A DNA stretch of 64,000 bases from Actinopolymorpha rutila. Lineage in GTDB: Bacteria > Actinomycetota > Actinomycetes > Propionibacteriales > Actinopolymorphaceae. How positions within the stretch are numbered: position 1 is the first letter of the stretch; each line of letters begins with the position of its first letter. The position numbers were made by a program, and so were the translations under genes. The notes under the pieces were generated by a model. The model did no database searches, had not been told where the DNA came from, and saw only the letters and a list, made by a program, of their open reading frames with translations. Of this stretch, positions 1 to 13,551 are shown piece by piece. The stretch covers positions 3,534,001-3,598,000 of the forward strand of contig NZ_JACBZH010000001.1 in the NCBI RefSeq assembly GCF_013407855.1. Reading direction: 5' to 3'.

Positions 1-64
1 GAACACCCACGATGGACGCGAACCTACCCAGCGGGGACGAGTGCGGCAAACCGGGGTCACCCAC

Positions 65-913
65 TCAGCGCAGCGGAGCGGGCCGGGTCCCGCCGAACGC
101 GACGAACGGCGAGTTGGCGAATCCGGGCTTGGCGTAGCGCAGCGCGGCGCCGTCGGGTGTGACCACCGCTCCCCCGGAAGCCCGCAGGACGGCGTGGCCG
201 GCGGCTGTGTCCCACTCCATCGTCCGGCCGAACCGCGGGTAGACGTCGGCCGCGCCCTCGGCGATCCGGCAGAACTTCAGCGAGCTGCCGGCCTGGACGA
301 ACGAGCCCACCTCCACGTCCTCCAGCCACCGCTGCGTCTGCGGGTCGAGGTGGCTGCGGCTGACCAGGGCCCGCGCGCCTGAGTCGGGGGTCGGTACGAC
401 CGCGAGCGGCGTGCTGTGGCCGTCCTCGAGGCGTTCGGCGCGACCGGGCCCGCCGACGTACGTCACGCCGATCGCGGGCAGGTGGACCACGCCGAGCACG
501 GGCGTGCCGCCCTCGACCAGGGCGATGTTGACGGTGAACTCGCCGTTGCGGGACAGGAACTCCTTCGTCCCGTCGAGCGGGTCGACCAGCCAGAACGGCG
601 TACCGTCCACGTCCGGCGCGTGGCCGGCGGCGACGGCCTCCTCGGCCACCACCGGGAGGTCGGGCGAGAGTTCGGCCAGCCCGGCCACGATCACCGCCTC
701 CGCGCGCAGGTCGGCCTCGGTCACCGGGGTGCGGTCGGCCTTCTCCCGGGCGCCGGGGTCGGCGGCGGCGTAGACCGCGAGGATCTCCTCACCGGCACGC
801 TCGGCGAGCACCCGGATCCGGTCCACGAGAGTGGCGGTGCCGGTCGAGTCGGTGGTGTCGGACGTGTCAGCGGCGTCGGCAGGCATGGACAGCTTGGACG
901 GCTTGGCAGGCAT
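65..913 (-). CDS. cysQ: 3'(2'),5'-bisphosphate nucleotidase (CysQ, inositol monophosphatase family)
   Basis: A 282-residue protein of the inositol monophosphatase superfamily, expected to remove the 3'-phosphate of PAP (or PAPS) in the cytoplasm and so clear a by-product of sulfate assimilation. The metal-site signatures are visible: Glu-Glu at residues 91-92, DPLDGTKEF at 111-119 and EWDTAAGHA at 233-241. The EFxxNIALV pattern after the DPLDGTKEF motif fits CysQ better than inositol phosphatases proper. The first ~25 residues are a low-complexity Asp/Thr stretch, so Met10 is an alternative start. The gene lies 39 bp after pyrF on the same strand and may be read through from the pyr operon. 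Substrate (PAP versus inositol phosphate) is inferred from family likeness only. Confidence 0.85.
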   Translation of the reverse strand: MPAKPSKLSMPADAADTSDTTDSTGTATLVDRIRVLAERAGEEILAVYAAADPGAREKADRTPVTEADLRAEAVIVAGLAELSPDLPVVAEEAVAAGHAPDVDGTPFWLVDPLDGTKEFLSRNGEFTVNIALVEGGTPVLGVVHLPAIGVTYVGGPGRAERLEDGHSTPLAVVPTPDSGARALVSRSHLDPQTQRWLEDVEVGSFVQAGSSLKFCRIAEGAADVYPRFGRTMEWDTAAGHAVLRASGGAVVTPDGAALRYAKPGFANSPFVAFGGTRPAPLR

Positions 914-952
914 GGTGCCTATCGTGGCAGACCCACCGGGTGCCGCCTGTGC

Positions 953-1807
953 TCAGGACACGCCCTGGCCCGGCGCGCCCAGCGCGGCGCGCAGCGAGTC
1001 GTTCGTACGGTCGGCGGCGTCGGCCAGCGCCTGTGCGGACGGACCGGCGCTCAGGAGTTCGCGGGAGGAGGCCGGTACGACGTTGCGCGCCGCCGCGCCG
1101 AAGACGCGCCGCACGTCGGCCGGTGTCGCGCCCTGGGCGCCGAGGCCGGGTGCCAGCAGCGGGCCGTTCACGGCGGTGAAGTCCTCGCCGCTGTCGCCCA
1201 CCGTCGCGCCGACCACCGCGCCGTAGGACCCCAGCGGTGTGGCGCCCGCGTTGGCGGCCGCGAGCCGGTCGAGGATGCCACCTGCGACCGTGCGGCCGTC
1301 CGCACCGCGCGCCCGCTGCACCTGCGCGCCCTCGGGGTTGGAGGTCAGCGCCAGCACGAACACGCCGCTGCCGTGCTTGGCCGCGGTGTCCAGCAGCGGG
1401 CGCAGCGACTCGAAGCCGAGGTACGGGCTCGCGGTGAGCGCGTCGGCGAACAGCGGCGAGGCCGGATCGAGGTAGGCCTCGGCGTACGCCTGGACGGTGG
1501 ACCCGATGTCGCCGCGCTTGGCGTCCAGCAGCACCAGCGCGCCGGCGGCCCGGCTGGTGGCGATCACGCGCTCGAGCACCGCGACGCCGCGGCTGCCGAA
1601 CCGCTCGAAGAACGCCGACTGCGGCTTCACCACCGCGACCCGGGGCGCGAGGGCCTCGGCGGCGGTGAGGGCGAAGCGTTCCAGCCCGGCCGGGTCGTCG
1701 GGCAGGTCCCAGGCCCGCAGCAGGGCGGCGTGCGGGTCGATGCCCGCGCACAGGGGGCCGCGCTCGTCCAGCGCGGCCCGCAGCCGGGCACCGAAGGTCT
1801 CCGTCAT
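953..1807 (-). CDS. pyrF: Orotidine 5'-phosphate decarboxylase
   Basis: Catalyses the last step of UMP synthesis, OMP to UMP plus CO2. At 284 residues it is the longer type-2 OMP decarboxylase found in actinobacteria. The catalytic Asp-Lys-Asp constellation is seen in DAKRGDI at residues 95-101, after the substrate-binding AGID at 21-24 and the Lys of VVKPQ at 59-63. The ATG at 1807 begins 1 bp after the carB stop codon, so the gene is the last in the pyr operon and is probably translationally coupled to carB. Confidence 0.95.
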   Translation of the reverse strand: MTETFGARLRAALDERGPLCAGIDPHAALLRAWDLPDDPAGLERFALTAAEALAPRVAVVKPQSAFFERFGSRGVAVLERVIATSRAAGALVLLDAKRGDIGSTVQAYAEAYLDPASPLFADALTASPYLGFESLRPLLDTAAKHGSGVFVLALTSNPEGAQVQRARGADGRTVAGGILDRLAAANAGATPLGSYGAVVGATVGDSGEDFTAVNGPLLAPGLGAQGATPADVRRVFGAAARNVVPASSRELLSAGPSAQALADAADRTNDSLRAALGAPGQGVS

Positions 1808-1808
1808 G

Positions 1809-5161
<3,353 letters not shown>

Positions 5162-5162
<1 letters not shown>

Positions 5163-6409
5163 CAGGCGGCTCCTTCCGGGTGAGTGGTCGTCCCCGTGGA
5201 GTCGGCCATCAGGCCGACGAACCGGTCGAAGAGGTACGCCGCGTCGTGCGGGCCGGCGGCGGCCTCGGGGTGGTACTGCACGGAGAACGCGCGCACGCGG
5301 CCCTCCCGGTCCGACAGCGAGAGGCCTTCGACCACGTCGTCGTTGAGGCACACGTGGGTGACCCGGGCCGGCCCGAAGTCGGTCTCGATCGCGGCATGGG
5401 CGTGCCGCCTCGCCTTCCCCGCGGCCGAGGAGTCCCCGGCGTCGTCGGGACTGTCACCGCCGGCGGGCCAGGCCACCGCGAAGCCGTGGTTGTGCGCGGT
5501 GATCTCGACCTTGCCGGTGGTGAGGTCCTGTACCGGCTGGTTGATGCCCCGGTGGCCGTAGCGCAGCTTGTAGGTGCCCAGGCCGAGCGCCCGGCCGAAC
5601 ACCTGGTTGCCGAAGCAGATGCCGAAGAACGGGATGCCGCGGGCGAGGACGCCGCGCAGCACCTCCACCGGGTGGTCGGCGGTCTCGGGGTCGCCCGGGC
5701 CGTTGGACATGAACACGCCGTCCGGCCCGAGCGCGAGCAGCTGCTCCAGTGTCGTGGTGGCGGGCAGCACGTGCACCTCGACACCGCGTTCGGCCAGCCG
5801 GTGCGGAGTCATCGACTTGATGCCGAGGTCGACCGCGGCGACGGTGTAGCGCTCGGTGCCGATGGCGGGTACGACGTACGGCTCGGAGGCGGTGACCTCC
5901 GCGGCCAGTTCGGCGCCCACCATCGCGGGGGTGGCGCGGACGCGTTCCAGCAGCGCGTTCGGGTCGGTCTCGGTGCTGGAGATGCCGACCCGCATCGCGC
6001 CGCGTTCGCGCAGGTGCCGGGTCAGGGCGCGGGTGTCGACGCCGCAGATGCCGACCACGCCGTCGGCGCGCAGGGCGTCGTCCAGGCTGCGGCGCGAACG
6101 CCAGTTGGAGGGCACGCGGGCCGGGTCGCGAACGACGTATCCCGCGACCCAGATGCGGCGCGACTCGGGGTCCTCGTCGTTCATCCCGGTGTTGCCGATG
6201 TGCGGGGCCGTCTGGACGACCACCTGGCGGTGGTACGACGGGTCGGTCAGGGTCTCCTGGTAGCCGGTCATCCCCGTGGAGAAGACCGCCTCGCCGAAGG
6301 TCTCACCCTCGGCGCCGTAGGACCGGCCGCGGAACACGCGGCCGTCCTCGAGGACCAGCAGGGCACTGGGCTGGGTGTTCCTCGACAACCGTCCTCCACT
6401 CACGGGCAT
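5162..6409 (-). CDS. carA: Carbamoyl-phosphate synthase small subunit (glutaminase)
   Basis: Hydrolyses glutamine and channels ammonia to CarB. The 415-residue product has the CPSase small-subunit N-terminal domain (residues ~14-160) and a class I glutamine amidotransferase domain with the nucleophile Cys265 in GICFGNQ and the catalytic His-Glu in QYHPEA near residue 384. A short Asp/Ser/Gly/Arg-rich insertion (about 20-25 residues, near 325-350) between the two lobes of the amidotransferase fold is longer than in enterobacterial CarA. It is preceded by a 73-bp gap from pyrC that contains a hairpin, and it overlaps carB by one base. Confidence 0.96.
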
Positions 6410-6440
6410 GGCTTGGTACGTGGTTCGCTGCGTGGTTCTT

Positions 6441-6463
6441 CGGCCGGGTGTACGGCCCGGCCG
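6441..6463 (-). other. Intercistronic hairpin between pyrC and carA
   Basis: An 8-bp inverted repeat (CGGCCGGG ... CCCGGCCG) with a 7-nt loop lies in the only sizeable gap of the pyr operon. There is no U-run after it, so it is more likely an mRNA processing or stability element than a strong terminator. Role is inferred. Confidence 0.4.
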
Positions 6464-6482
6464 GGGACCGGTTCGGCGGTGG

Positions 6483-7768
6483 TCACTGCGGCTTCCCGTC
6501 CAGGACCGTCGCCCGGCCCCGCAGGAAGGTCGCCACCACCCGGCCGGGCAGCGTCCGGCCGGCGAACGGAGTGTTGCGCGAACGGCTGACCGACTCCGCC
6601 GGGTCGACCTCCCAGGAGGCCGCCGGGTCGTAGAGCGTGAGGTTGGCGGGCGCGCCCACCTCGACTCCGTGGCCGTGGCCCGTTAGCCGGCCGATCCGGG
6701 CGGGCCGGACCGACATCCGGTCGGCCACCCCCACCCAGTCGAGCAGGCCGGTGTCGACCATGGCTTGCTGCACGACGGGTAGCGCGGTCTCCAGGCCGGT
6801 CATCCCCATCGCCGCGGCGAGCCACTCGCATTCCTTGTCCTCCACCGGGTGCGGTGCGTGGTCGGTCGCCACCGCGTCGATGGTGCCGTCGGCGAGCGCG
6901 GACCGCAGCGCCTCGACGTCCTCACCCGTGCGCAAGGGCGGGTTGACCTTGTAGATCGGGTCGTAGCTCGCCACCAGGTCCTCGGTGAGCAGCAGGTGGT
7001 GGGGCGTCACCTCCGCGGTGACGGGGTAGCCCCGGCTCTTCGCCCAGCGCAGGATCTCCACCGAGCCGGCGGTGGAGACGTGGCAGATGTGGACGCGGGA
7101 CCCGACGTGCTCGGCCAGCAGCACGTCCCGGGCGATGATCGCCTCCTCCGCGACCGCGGGCCAGCCGCGCAGCCCGAGGACGCCGGACAGCGCGCCCTCG
7201 TTCATCTGCGCGCCCTCGGTGAGGCGGGGCTCCTGCGCGTGCTGGGCGATCACGCCGTCGAACGCCTTGACGTACTCCAGCGCGCGCCGCATCAGCACGG
7301 CGTCGGACACGCAGTCGCCGTCGTCGCTGAACATGCGTACGCCGGCGGCGGAGTCGGCCATCGCGCCGAGTTCGGCGAGCTTGGTGCCGCCGCGTCCCAC
7401 GGTGACCGCGCCGATGGGCTGGACGTCGCAGCGGCCGAACTGCTGTCCGAGCCGGTAGACCTGCTCGACGACGCCGGCGGTGTCGGCGGCCGGAAGAGTG
7501 TTGGGCATGGCACACACGGCGGTGTAGCCGCCGACCGAGGCCGCGACGGTGCCGGTCTCCACGGTCTCGGAGTCCTCGCGGCCGGGCTCGCGCAGGTGGG
7601 TGTGCAGGTCGACCAGGCCGGGCAGCAGCACCAGTCCGGCGGCGTCGACCACGGTGGCGCCCTTCGCCGACGGGCGGCTGCCGACCTGGGCGACGTGCCC
7701 GTCGCGGACGAGGACGTCGGTGGGCTTCGCGCCGAGCGGGCTGGCCCCGCGCAGGAGGTAGGTCTCAC

Positions 7769-7772
<4 letters not shown>
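6483..7772 (-). CDS. pyrC: Dihydroorotase
   Basis: Cyclises N-carbamoyl-aspartate to dihydroorotate, step 3 of UMP synthesis. The 429-residue product is a type I dihydroorotase of the amidohydrolase superfamily: the zinc-binding HxH lies in [10 protein letters not shown] (~residues 56-65), further ligands in HICHVST, and the catalytic Asp in ATDHAPH. The ATG at 7772 overlaps the end of pyrB by four bases (ATGA), which decides the start over a long upstream open frame antisense-like to pyrB. Confidence 0.96.
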
Positions 7773-9459
<1,687 letters not shown>

Positions 9460-9531
9460 CTAGCAGCCCGCCCCGCGCACACCCACGCGGGCGGCGCCCG
9501 CCGGTCTCGAGTCCGGTTTCGCGTGCTGCGT

Positions 9532-9563
9532 CGTGGCAGTTTCGTGGCAGTTCCGTGGCACGT
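9532..9563 (+). repeat. Three tandem CGTGGCA repeats at an 11-bp period
   Basis: The motif CGTGGCAGT occurs at 9532 and 9543, and a third copy CGTGGCACG begins at 9554, spaced exactly 11 bp. They lie between the divergent pyrR and bldD genes, about 130 bp upstream of the predicted bldD -10 box. One-turn spacing would put the copies on the same face of the helix, which fits a regulator-binding array. No known regulator is assigned. Confidence 0.5.
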
Positions 9564-9626
9564 GCCGCACGTCACTTCGAAGCGTCCGCCCCGCGCCCGC
9601 CCCCGCGTGGAGGACCCATGGATGAT

Positions 9627-9642
9627 CTTGACGCGGGTCAAG
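9627..9642. promoter_or_regulatory. Palindromic operator-like site CTTGAC-N4-GTCAAG
   Basis: A perfect 6-bp inverted repeat, CTTGACGCGGGTCAAG, lies 17 bp upstream of the predicted bldD -35 element. It could be a regulator-binding site or a second -35-like element. Seen directly; function unknown. Confidence 0.4.
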
Positions 9643-9658
9643 TCCTGGCCAGGTTGGC

Positions 9659-9687
9659 TTGACGTGGGAGTCGCTCCGGGTTACCGT
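9659..9687 (+). promoter_or_regulatory. Predicted bldD promoter
   Basis: TTGACG (9659-9664) and TACCGT (9682-9687) are separated by 17 bp, a good housekeeping sigma-type promoter for an actinomycete (TTGACn, TAnnnT). The predicted start point near 9694 gives a leader of about 63 nt before the bldD ATG. Confidence 0.6.
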
Positions 9688-9700
9688 CACGCTCCGTGAC
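9686..9700. promoter_or_regulatory. BldD-like box overlapping the bldD promoter
   Basis: A perfect inverted repeat GTCAC-GCTCC-GTGAC. Its inner 14 bases (9687-9700) match the published BldD consensus TnACnC(A/T)GnGTnA at all but one specified position. It covers the last two bases of the predicted -10 box and the likely start point, the right place for negative autoregulation, which is known for Streptomyces BldD. Confidence 0.65.
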
Positions 9701-9756
9701 TGTTTTGGGCGCGGCACTCCCGTGTCCCTCGATGATCTAAGGATGGTTGAGCACGG

Positions 9757-10260
9757 ATGCCGAGTGACTACGCACGGTCCCTGGGCGCGAAGCTTCGCGC
9801 GATCAGGCAGCAGCAGGGACTTTCTCTCCACGGGGTAGAGCAGAAGTCGAAGGGCCGCTGGAAAGCGGTGGTCGTTGGCTCATACGAACGCGGGGACCGG
9901 GCCGTCACCGTCCAGAAGCTCTCCGAGCTCGCCGAGTTCTACGGCGTGCCGATCACCGAGCTCCTCCCCGGCGTGGGCCCGATCGGCGCGGCCGCCGAGC
10001 CGCCGCCGAAGCTGGTGCTCGACCTGGAGCGCCTCGGAGAGCTGGAGGGTGTCGAGGTGGCACCGCTGGCGCGTTACGCCGCGACGATCCAGGCTCAGCG
10101 CGGCGACTACAACGGCAAGGTCCTGTCCATCCGCAAGGAGGACATGCGGACCCTCGCGGTGATCTACGACGAGCGCCCCAGCGTGCTCGCCGACCGGCTG
10201 GTCGCCTGGGGCGTGCTGAACGCCGAGGCGGCCGAGGCGGTCTCCGACGACGAGGCCTGA
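9757..10260 (+). CDS. bldD: BldD developmental master regulator (c-di-GMP-responsive)
   Basis: Transcription factor that, in Streptomyces, represses sporulation genes when dimerised by tetrameric c-di-GMP. The 167 residues equal the S. coelicolor protein in length. Residues ~5-75 form an XRE-type helix-turn-helix with the conserved GLSLHGVEQKSKGRWKAVVV stretch; residues ~83-160 are the C-terminal c-di-GMP domain. The c-di-GMP motif is RGD (115-117), eight residues, then RKED (126-129); Streptomyces has RQDD at the second part, so the middle two residues differ while the outer Arg and Asp stay. It is divergent from pyrR and ends at a strong bidirectional terminator. Confidence 0.93.
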   Translation: MPSDYARSLGAKLRAIRQQQGLSLHGVEQKSKGRWKAVVVGSYERGDRAVTVQKLSELAEFYGVPITELLPGVGPIGAAAEPPPKLVLDLERLGELEGVEVAPLARYAATIQAQRGDYNGKVLSIRKEDMRTLAVIYDERPSVLADRLVAWGVLNAEAAEAVSDDEA

Positions 10261-10336
10261 GCACCGTCGAACACACCGCCCGGGTGCTCGACAGTGTTTG
10301 GGCCGGCTCGTCCGGCCCGTCCGGTTCGTCTGGTTC

Positions 10337-10373
10337 GGCCCGGTCGTGGGGCTGCTCGCCCCGCGACCGGGCC
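10337..10373. terminator. Bidirectional terminator between bldD and the opu operon
   Basis: A 16-bp stem (GGCCCGGTCGTGGGGC / GCCCCGCGACCGGGCC, one G-U pair) with a TGCTC loop sits between the convergent bldD and opuCC genes. No U-tract follows on either strand, which is common for actinobacterial terminators. Confidence 0.75.
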
Positions 10374-10396
10374 GACCGCGTCCTGCGGATCACTGA

Positions 10397-11449
10397 CTAG
10401 CTGACGAAGCCCTTCGCACGCATCCAGTCGCGGGCGACGAGTCCGGGGTCCTCACCGTCGACGTCGACCTTGGCGTTCAGCTCGAGCATCGTGTCGGTGG
10501 TCAGCTTCGCCGTCAGCGGCTCCATCACCGCGCGCAGCCGCGGGTACTTGCGGGCGACGTCCTCGCGCACGTTGAAAGCCACGTTGTAGTTGGGGAAGAA
10601 GTGCTTGTCGTCGGCGAGCACCTTCAGGTCGAGTGCCTTGATCCGGCCGTCGGTGGTGAACACCTCGCCGAAGTTGCAACGTCCCTTGTCGGTGGCGTCG
10701 TAGACGACGCCGGTGCTCATCGTTCGGACATTGCCACGCGGGACCTTCGAGCCGAGCGGAATGCCGTAGGTCTTGAGCATCGGCTCGAAACCGTCGTCAC
10801 GACTGGCGAACTCCGACTCCACGCAGAAGGTCAGGTCCTTCTGCGGCAGCTTCTTCAGGTCCGAAAGCTTCGAAACACCGAGCTTCTTCGCTTTCTCGGA
10901 CCTGATCGCGAACGCGTAGGTGTTGTTCATCGGCGCGGGCGCGAACCACTCCAGGTGGTGCTTGGCAAGGTCTTCTTGACGTACTGCCTTCCACTGAGCC
11001 ATCCGGCCGGTGATCGGTTTGGTCTTGCCCAGGTAGCTGATCCAGGCCGTTCCGGTGTACTCCCAGTTGGCGTCGACGTCGCCGCGCAGAAGTGCCTGGC
11101 GTACGGCCACGCTGCCGGTGATGTTGGTCTGGTCGACGACGTCGGCCCCCGCCGTTCGCAGTGCGATCACCGCCATCTTGCCCAGGATCAGCTGCTCGGT
11201 GAAGTCCTTCGAGCCCACCACGATGCGGGCGTCCTTGAGCGAGGGTTCGGGCTTGATCGAGCCGGGGTCGGCATCGGGGGCGAACTGCGAGGCGCCCTTC
11301 AGCCCGCACCCACTGGCCAGCAGCAGCCCGGCCAGGACGACCAGCGCGACCACTCGTGCCGGTGTCACGCGCCCGATCCGGCGCCCGATGAGGGGCCGGC
11401 GAGGCCCGGTGTGGTCCGGATGGGTGTGCTGGGGGTGTTCCTGCGACAT
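10397..11449 (-). CDS. opuCC: Osmoprotectant ABC transporter substrate-binding lipoprotein (OpuCC/ProX-like)
   Basis: Extracytoplasmic receptor expected to capture glycine betaine, choline, carnitine or a related quaternary amine. The 350-residue product has a positively charged N-terminus, a hydrophobic segment (~33-46) and a lipobox LASGC with lipidated Cys48. The mature part starts its fold with IVVGSKDFTEQLILGKMAV, a hallmark of the OpuAC/QAT-binding family; aromatic residues (WEYTGTAW) probably contribute to the cation cage. It is the last of four genes (permease, ATPase, permease, receptor) and follows the second permease by 15 bp. Substrate is inferred from family. Confidence 0.88.
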   Translation of the reverse strand: MSQEHPQHTHPDHTGPRRPLIGRRIGRVTPARVVALVVLAGLLLASGCGLKGASQFAPDADPGSIKPEPSLKDARIVVGSKDFTEQLILGKMAVIALRTAGADVVDQTNITGSVAVRQALLRGDVDANWEYTGTAWISYLGKTKPITGRMAQWKAVRQEDLAKHHLEWFAPAPMNNTYAFAIRSEKAKKLGVSKLSDLKKLPQKDLTFCVESEFASRDDGFEPMLKTYGIPLGSKVPRGNVRTMSTGVVYDATDKGRCNFGEVFTTDGRIKALDLKVLADDKHFFPNYNVAFNVREDVARKYPRLRAVMEPLTAKLTTDTMLELNAKVDVDGEDPGLVARDWMRAKGFVS

Positions 11450-11464
11450 CTGACCGGCCTCCCT

Positions 11465-12244
11465 TCACATGCCCTTGGGTCGGGCGACTTCCTCGACGAC
11501 CCGGCCGAGCCAGTCGATGAGCAGGGCCAGCGCGGCCACCAGGACCGCGCCGACCACCAGCACGCTGGTGCGCTGGAGCGTGATGCCGGTGGTGATGAGG
11601 CTGCCCAGGCCGCCGCCGTCGATGAAGGTGGCGAGCGTCGCCGTGCCGACCAGCAGCACCAGCGCGACCCGGACCCCGGCCAGGATCACCGGTACCGCGA
11701 GCACCAGCTCGATGCGCACCAGCACCCTCGTCGCGGACATCCCCATGCCCCGGCCGGCCTCGACCAGGTTCGCGTCGACACCCTGGATACCGGTGATCGT
11801 GTTGCGGAGCACCGGGAGAATCGCGTACGCCGCAAGGGCGATCACGCAGGTGCCGAAGCCCAGCCCGAGCCACAGGGCGAGCAGAACGAGCAGGCCGATC
11901 GCGGGCGCGGCCTGTCCGATGTTGGCGAGCGCGACGATCACCGGTGCCGCGGCGCGGGTCCGGCGGCGCGTCAGCAGCACCCCGAGCGGCAGCGCGATCA
12001 CGAGCACGACGGCGGTGGACACCGCGGCCAGCACGATGTGTTCCCAGGTGCGGTCCGCCAGCGCCGAAAGGTCGAGTTGCCGGGCCGCCACCGCGTCGTG
12101 GTGGGCCAGCCGGACGTAGGCGACCACGCCCGCGACCATCAGTGCGGCGACCAGCGGCTGGCCGATCCAGCGCTTGCGCGCGGGCCGGCCGGGTGCGTCC
12201 TCGGCGAGTTCGAGCGCGTCCGGGTTCGCCGTGGTGGTGCTCAC
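11465..12244 (-). CDS. opuCD: Osmoprotectant ABC transporter permease (OpuCD-like)
   Basis: Integral membrane subunit of 259 residues with about six membrane segments, the first near residues 30-46, and the binding-protein-dependent transport signature around EAGRGMGMSATRVLVRIELVLAVPVILAGVR (roughly residues 160-190). It overlaps the ATPase gene opuCA by four bases (ATGA), implying coupled synthesis. It is longer at its N-terminus than the first permease of the operon because of a ~27-residue cytoplasmic lead. Confidence 0.87.
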   Translation of the reverse strand: MSTTTANPDALELAEDAPGRPARKRWIGQPLVAALMVAGVVAYVRLAHHDAVAARQLDLSALADRTWEHIVLAAVSTAVVLVIALPLGVLLTRRRTRAAAPVIVALANIGQAAPAIGLLVLLALWLGLGFGTCVIALAAYAILPVLRNTITGIQGVDANLVEAGRGMGMSATRVLVRIELVLAVPVILAGVRVALVLLVGTATLATFIDGGGLGSLITTGITLQRTSVLVVGAVLVAALALLIDWLGRVVEEVARPKGM

Positions 12245-13551
12245 GGCGCTACCCCGTTGGTACCGGCGCCCGCCGACGACGGATCGTCAGGACCTGGTGC
12301 CGGCTCGCCCTCGGGTGCGGCCGTGCGCGTGCCGGCGCAGTCGTCGGAACCGAGTTCCTGGATGGCGTTCATCACCGTCTCGACCCGGATGACGCCCTGG
12401 TAGGCGTCACGTCGTCCGGTGACCACGACCACGCCGTGGCTGGAGGTGAGCATCGTGTCCAGGGCGTCGTTGAGGGTGGCCTGGGTGCCGACCACGGCCA
12501 TGCCCTCGTCACGGCGCCGGGCGGCCAGCAAACCCGGCTCGCGGTCGAGATCTCGCAGGGACAGCCACCGAACCGGGCGGCGGCGCTCGTCGAGCTGGAT
12601 GCAGTGTTCGCGGCCGGCGGAGCGGGTGCGAGCCGCGACTTCGTTCGCCTGCTCCCCCACGGTGGCGGTCACCGCCTCGTCCAGGTCGACGCCGCCGACC
12701 CGCTGGAGGCTGAGCTGTTTCAGTGCCGCACCCGCTCCGACGAAGCCCTCCACCGACTCGTCCGCCGGATTGGCCAGGATCTCGGCAGGGGTGTCGTACT
12801 GCACGATCCGGGAGCGCTCGGCCAGCACCGCGATCCGGTCGCCGAGCTTCACCGCCTCGTCGAAGTCGTGGGTGACGAACACGATCGTCTTGCCCAGCTC
12901 CTCCTGGATCCGCAACAGCTCGTCCTGCAGGTGCTGGCGGGTGATCGGGTCCAGCGCTCCGAACGGCTCGTCCATCAACAGCACCGGAGGGTCGGCCGCC
13001 AGTGCCCGGGCGACGCCGACCCGCTGCTGCTGCCCGCCGGACAGCTCGCGCGGGTAGCGGTCGCGGTACTGCGCCGGGTCCAGGCCCACCATGTCCAGGA
13101 GCTCTTCAACGCGTTCGGTGGTCCGGGAGCTCTTCCACTTCAGCAGGCCCGGCACGAGCCCGATGTTGGCGCCCACGGTGAGGTGCGGGAACAGGCCACC
13201 GGCCTGGATGACGTAGCCGATGCCCCGGCGGAGCTCGTCGGCGTTGCGGCGGCTCACGTCGTCGCCGCCGAGCAGGATCTGCCCGCCGGTGGGTTCGATC
13301 AGCCGGTTGATCATCTTCATCGTGGTCGTCTTGCCGCAACCCGACGGACCGACGAAGACGACGATCTCCCCGGCCGGGATGTGCATGCTGACGTCCTCCA
13401 CCGCGGCAGCTCGCTGGCCGGGATACCGCTTGGTGACGTTGACGAGCTCGATCGGCACGCCGTGGACGTGGTCGGATCGCGCGGCACCGCCGGCGCCGCC
13501 GGAATCCCCGGCTCCGGTGGACCCGGCTGGCTGCTGTGTGGACTCAGACAC
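12241..13551 (-). CDS. opuCA: Osmoprotectant ABC transporter ATP-binding protein with CBS domains (OpuCA-like)
   Basis: Drives uptake through the two permeases. In 436 residues: a Gly/Ser-rich non-conserved lead (1-30), Walker A GPSGCGKT at 68-75, signature LSGGQQQR, Walker B LLMDEPFGALDP, and a C-terminal region (~320-410) resembling the tandem CBS module that makes OpuA/OpuC ATPases respond to ionic strength. The tail after it is Gly/Pro-rich. It overlaps the upstream permease by eight bases and the downstream one by four. Confidence 0.9.
   Translation of the reverse strand: MSESTQQPAGSTGAGDSGGAGGAARSDHVHGVPIELVNVTKRYPGQRAAAVEDVSMHIPAGEIVVFVGPSGCGKTTTMKMINRLIEPTGGQILLGGDDVSRRNADELRRGIGYVIQAGGLFPHLTVGANIGLVPGLLKWKSSRTTERVEELLDMVGLDPAQYRDRYPRELSGGQQQRVGVARALAADPPVLLMDEPFGALDPITRQHLQDELLRIQEELGKTIVFVTHDFDEAVKLGDRIAVLAERSRIVQYDTPAEILANPADESVEGFVGAGAALKQLSLQRVGGVDLDEAVTATVGEQANEVAARTRSAGREHCIQLDERRRPVRWLSLRDLDREPGLLAARRRDEGMAVVGTQATLNDALDTMLTSSHGVVVVTGRRDAYQGVIRVETVMNAIQELGSDDCAGTRTAAPEGEPAPGPDDPSSAGAGTNGVAP

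Noticed and set aside
6441..6463. pyrC-carA hairpin as a Bacillus-type attenuator
   Set aside because: There is no U-run, no alternative antiterminator and no PyrR-loop consensus in it, unlike the hairpin ahead of pyrR.
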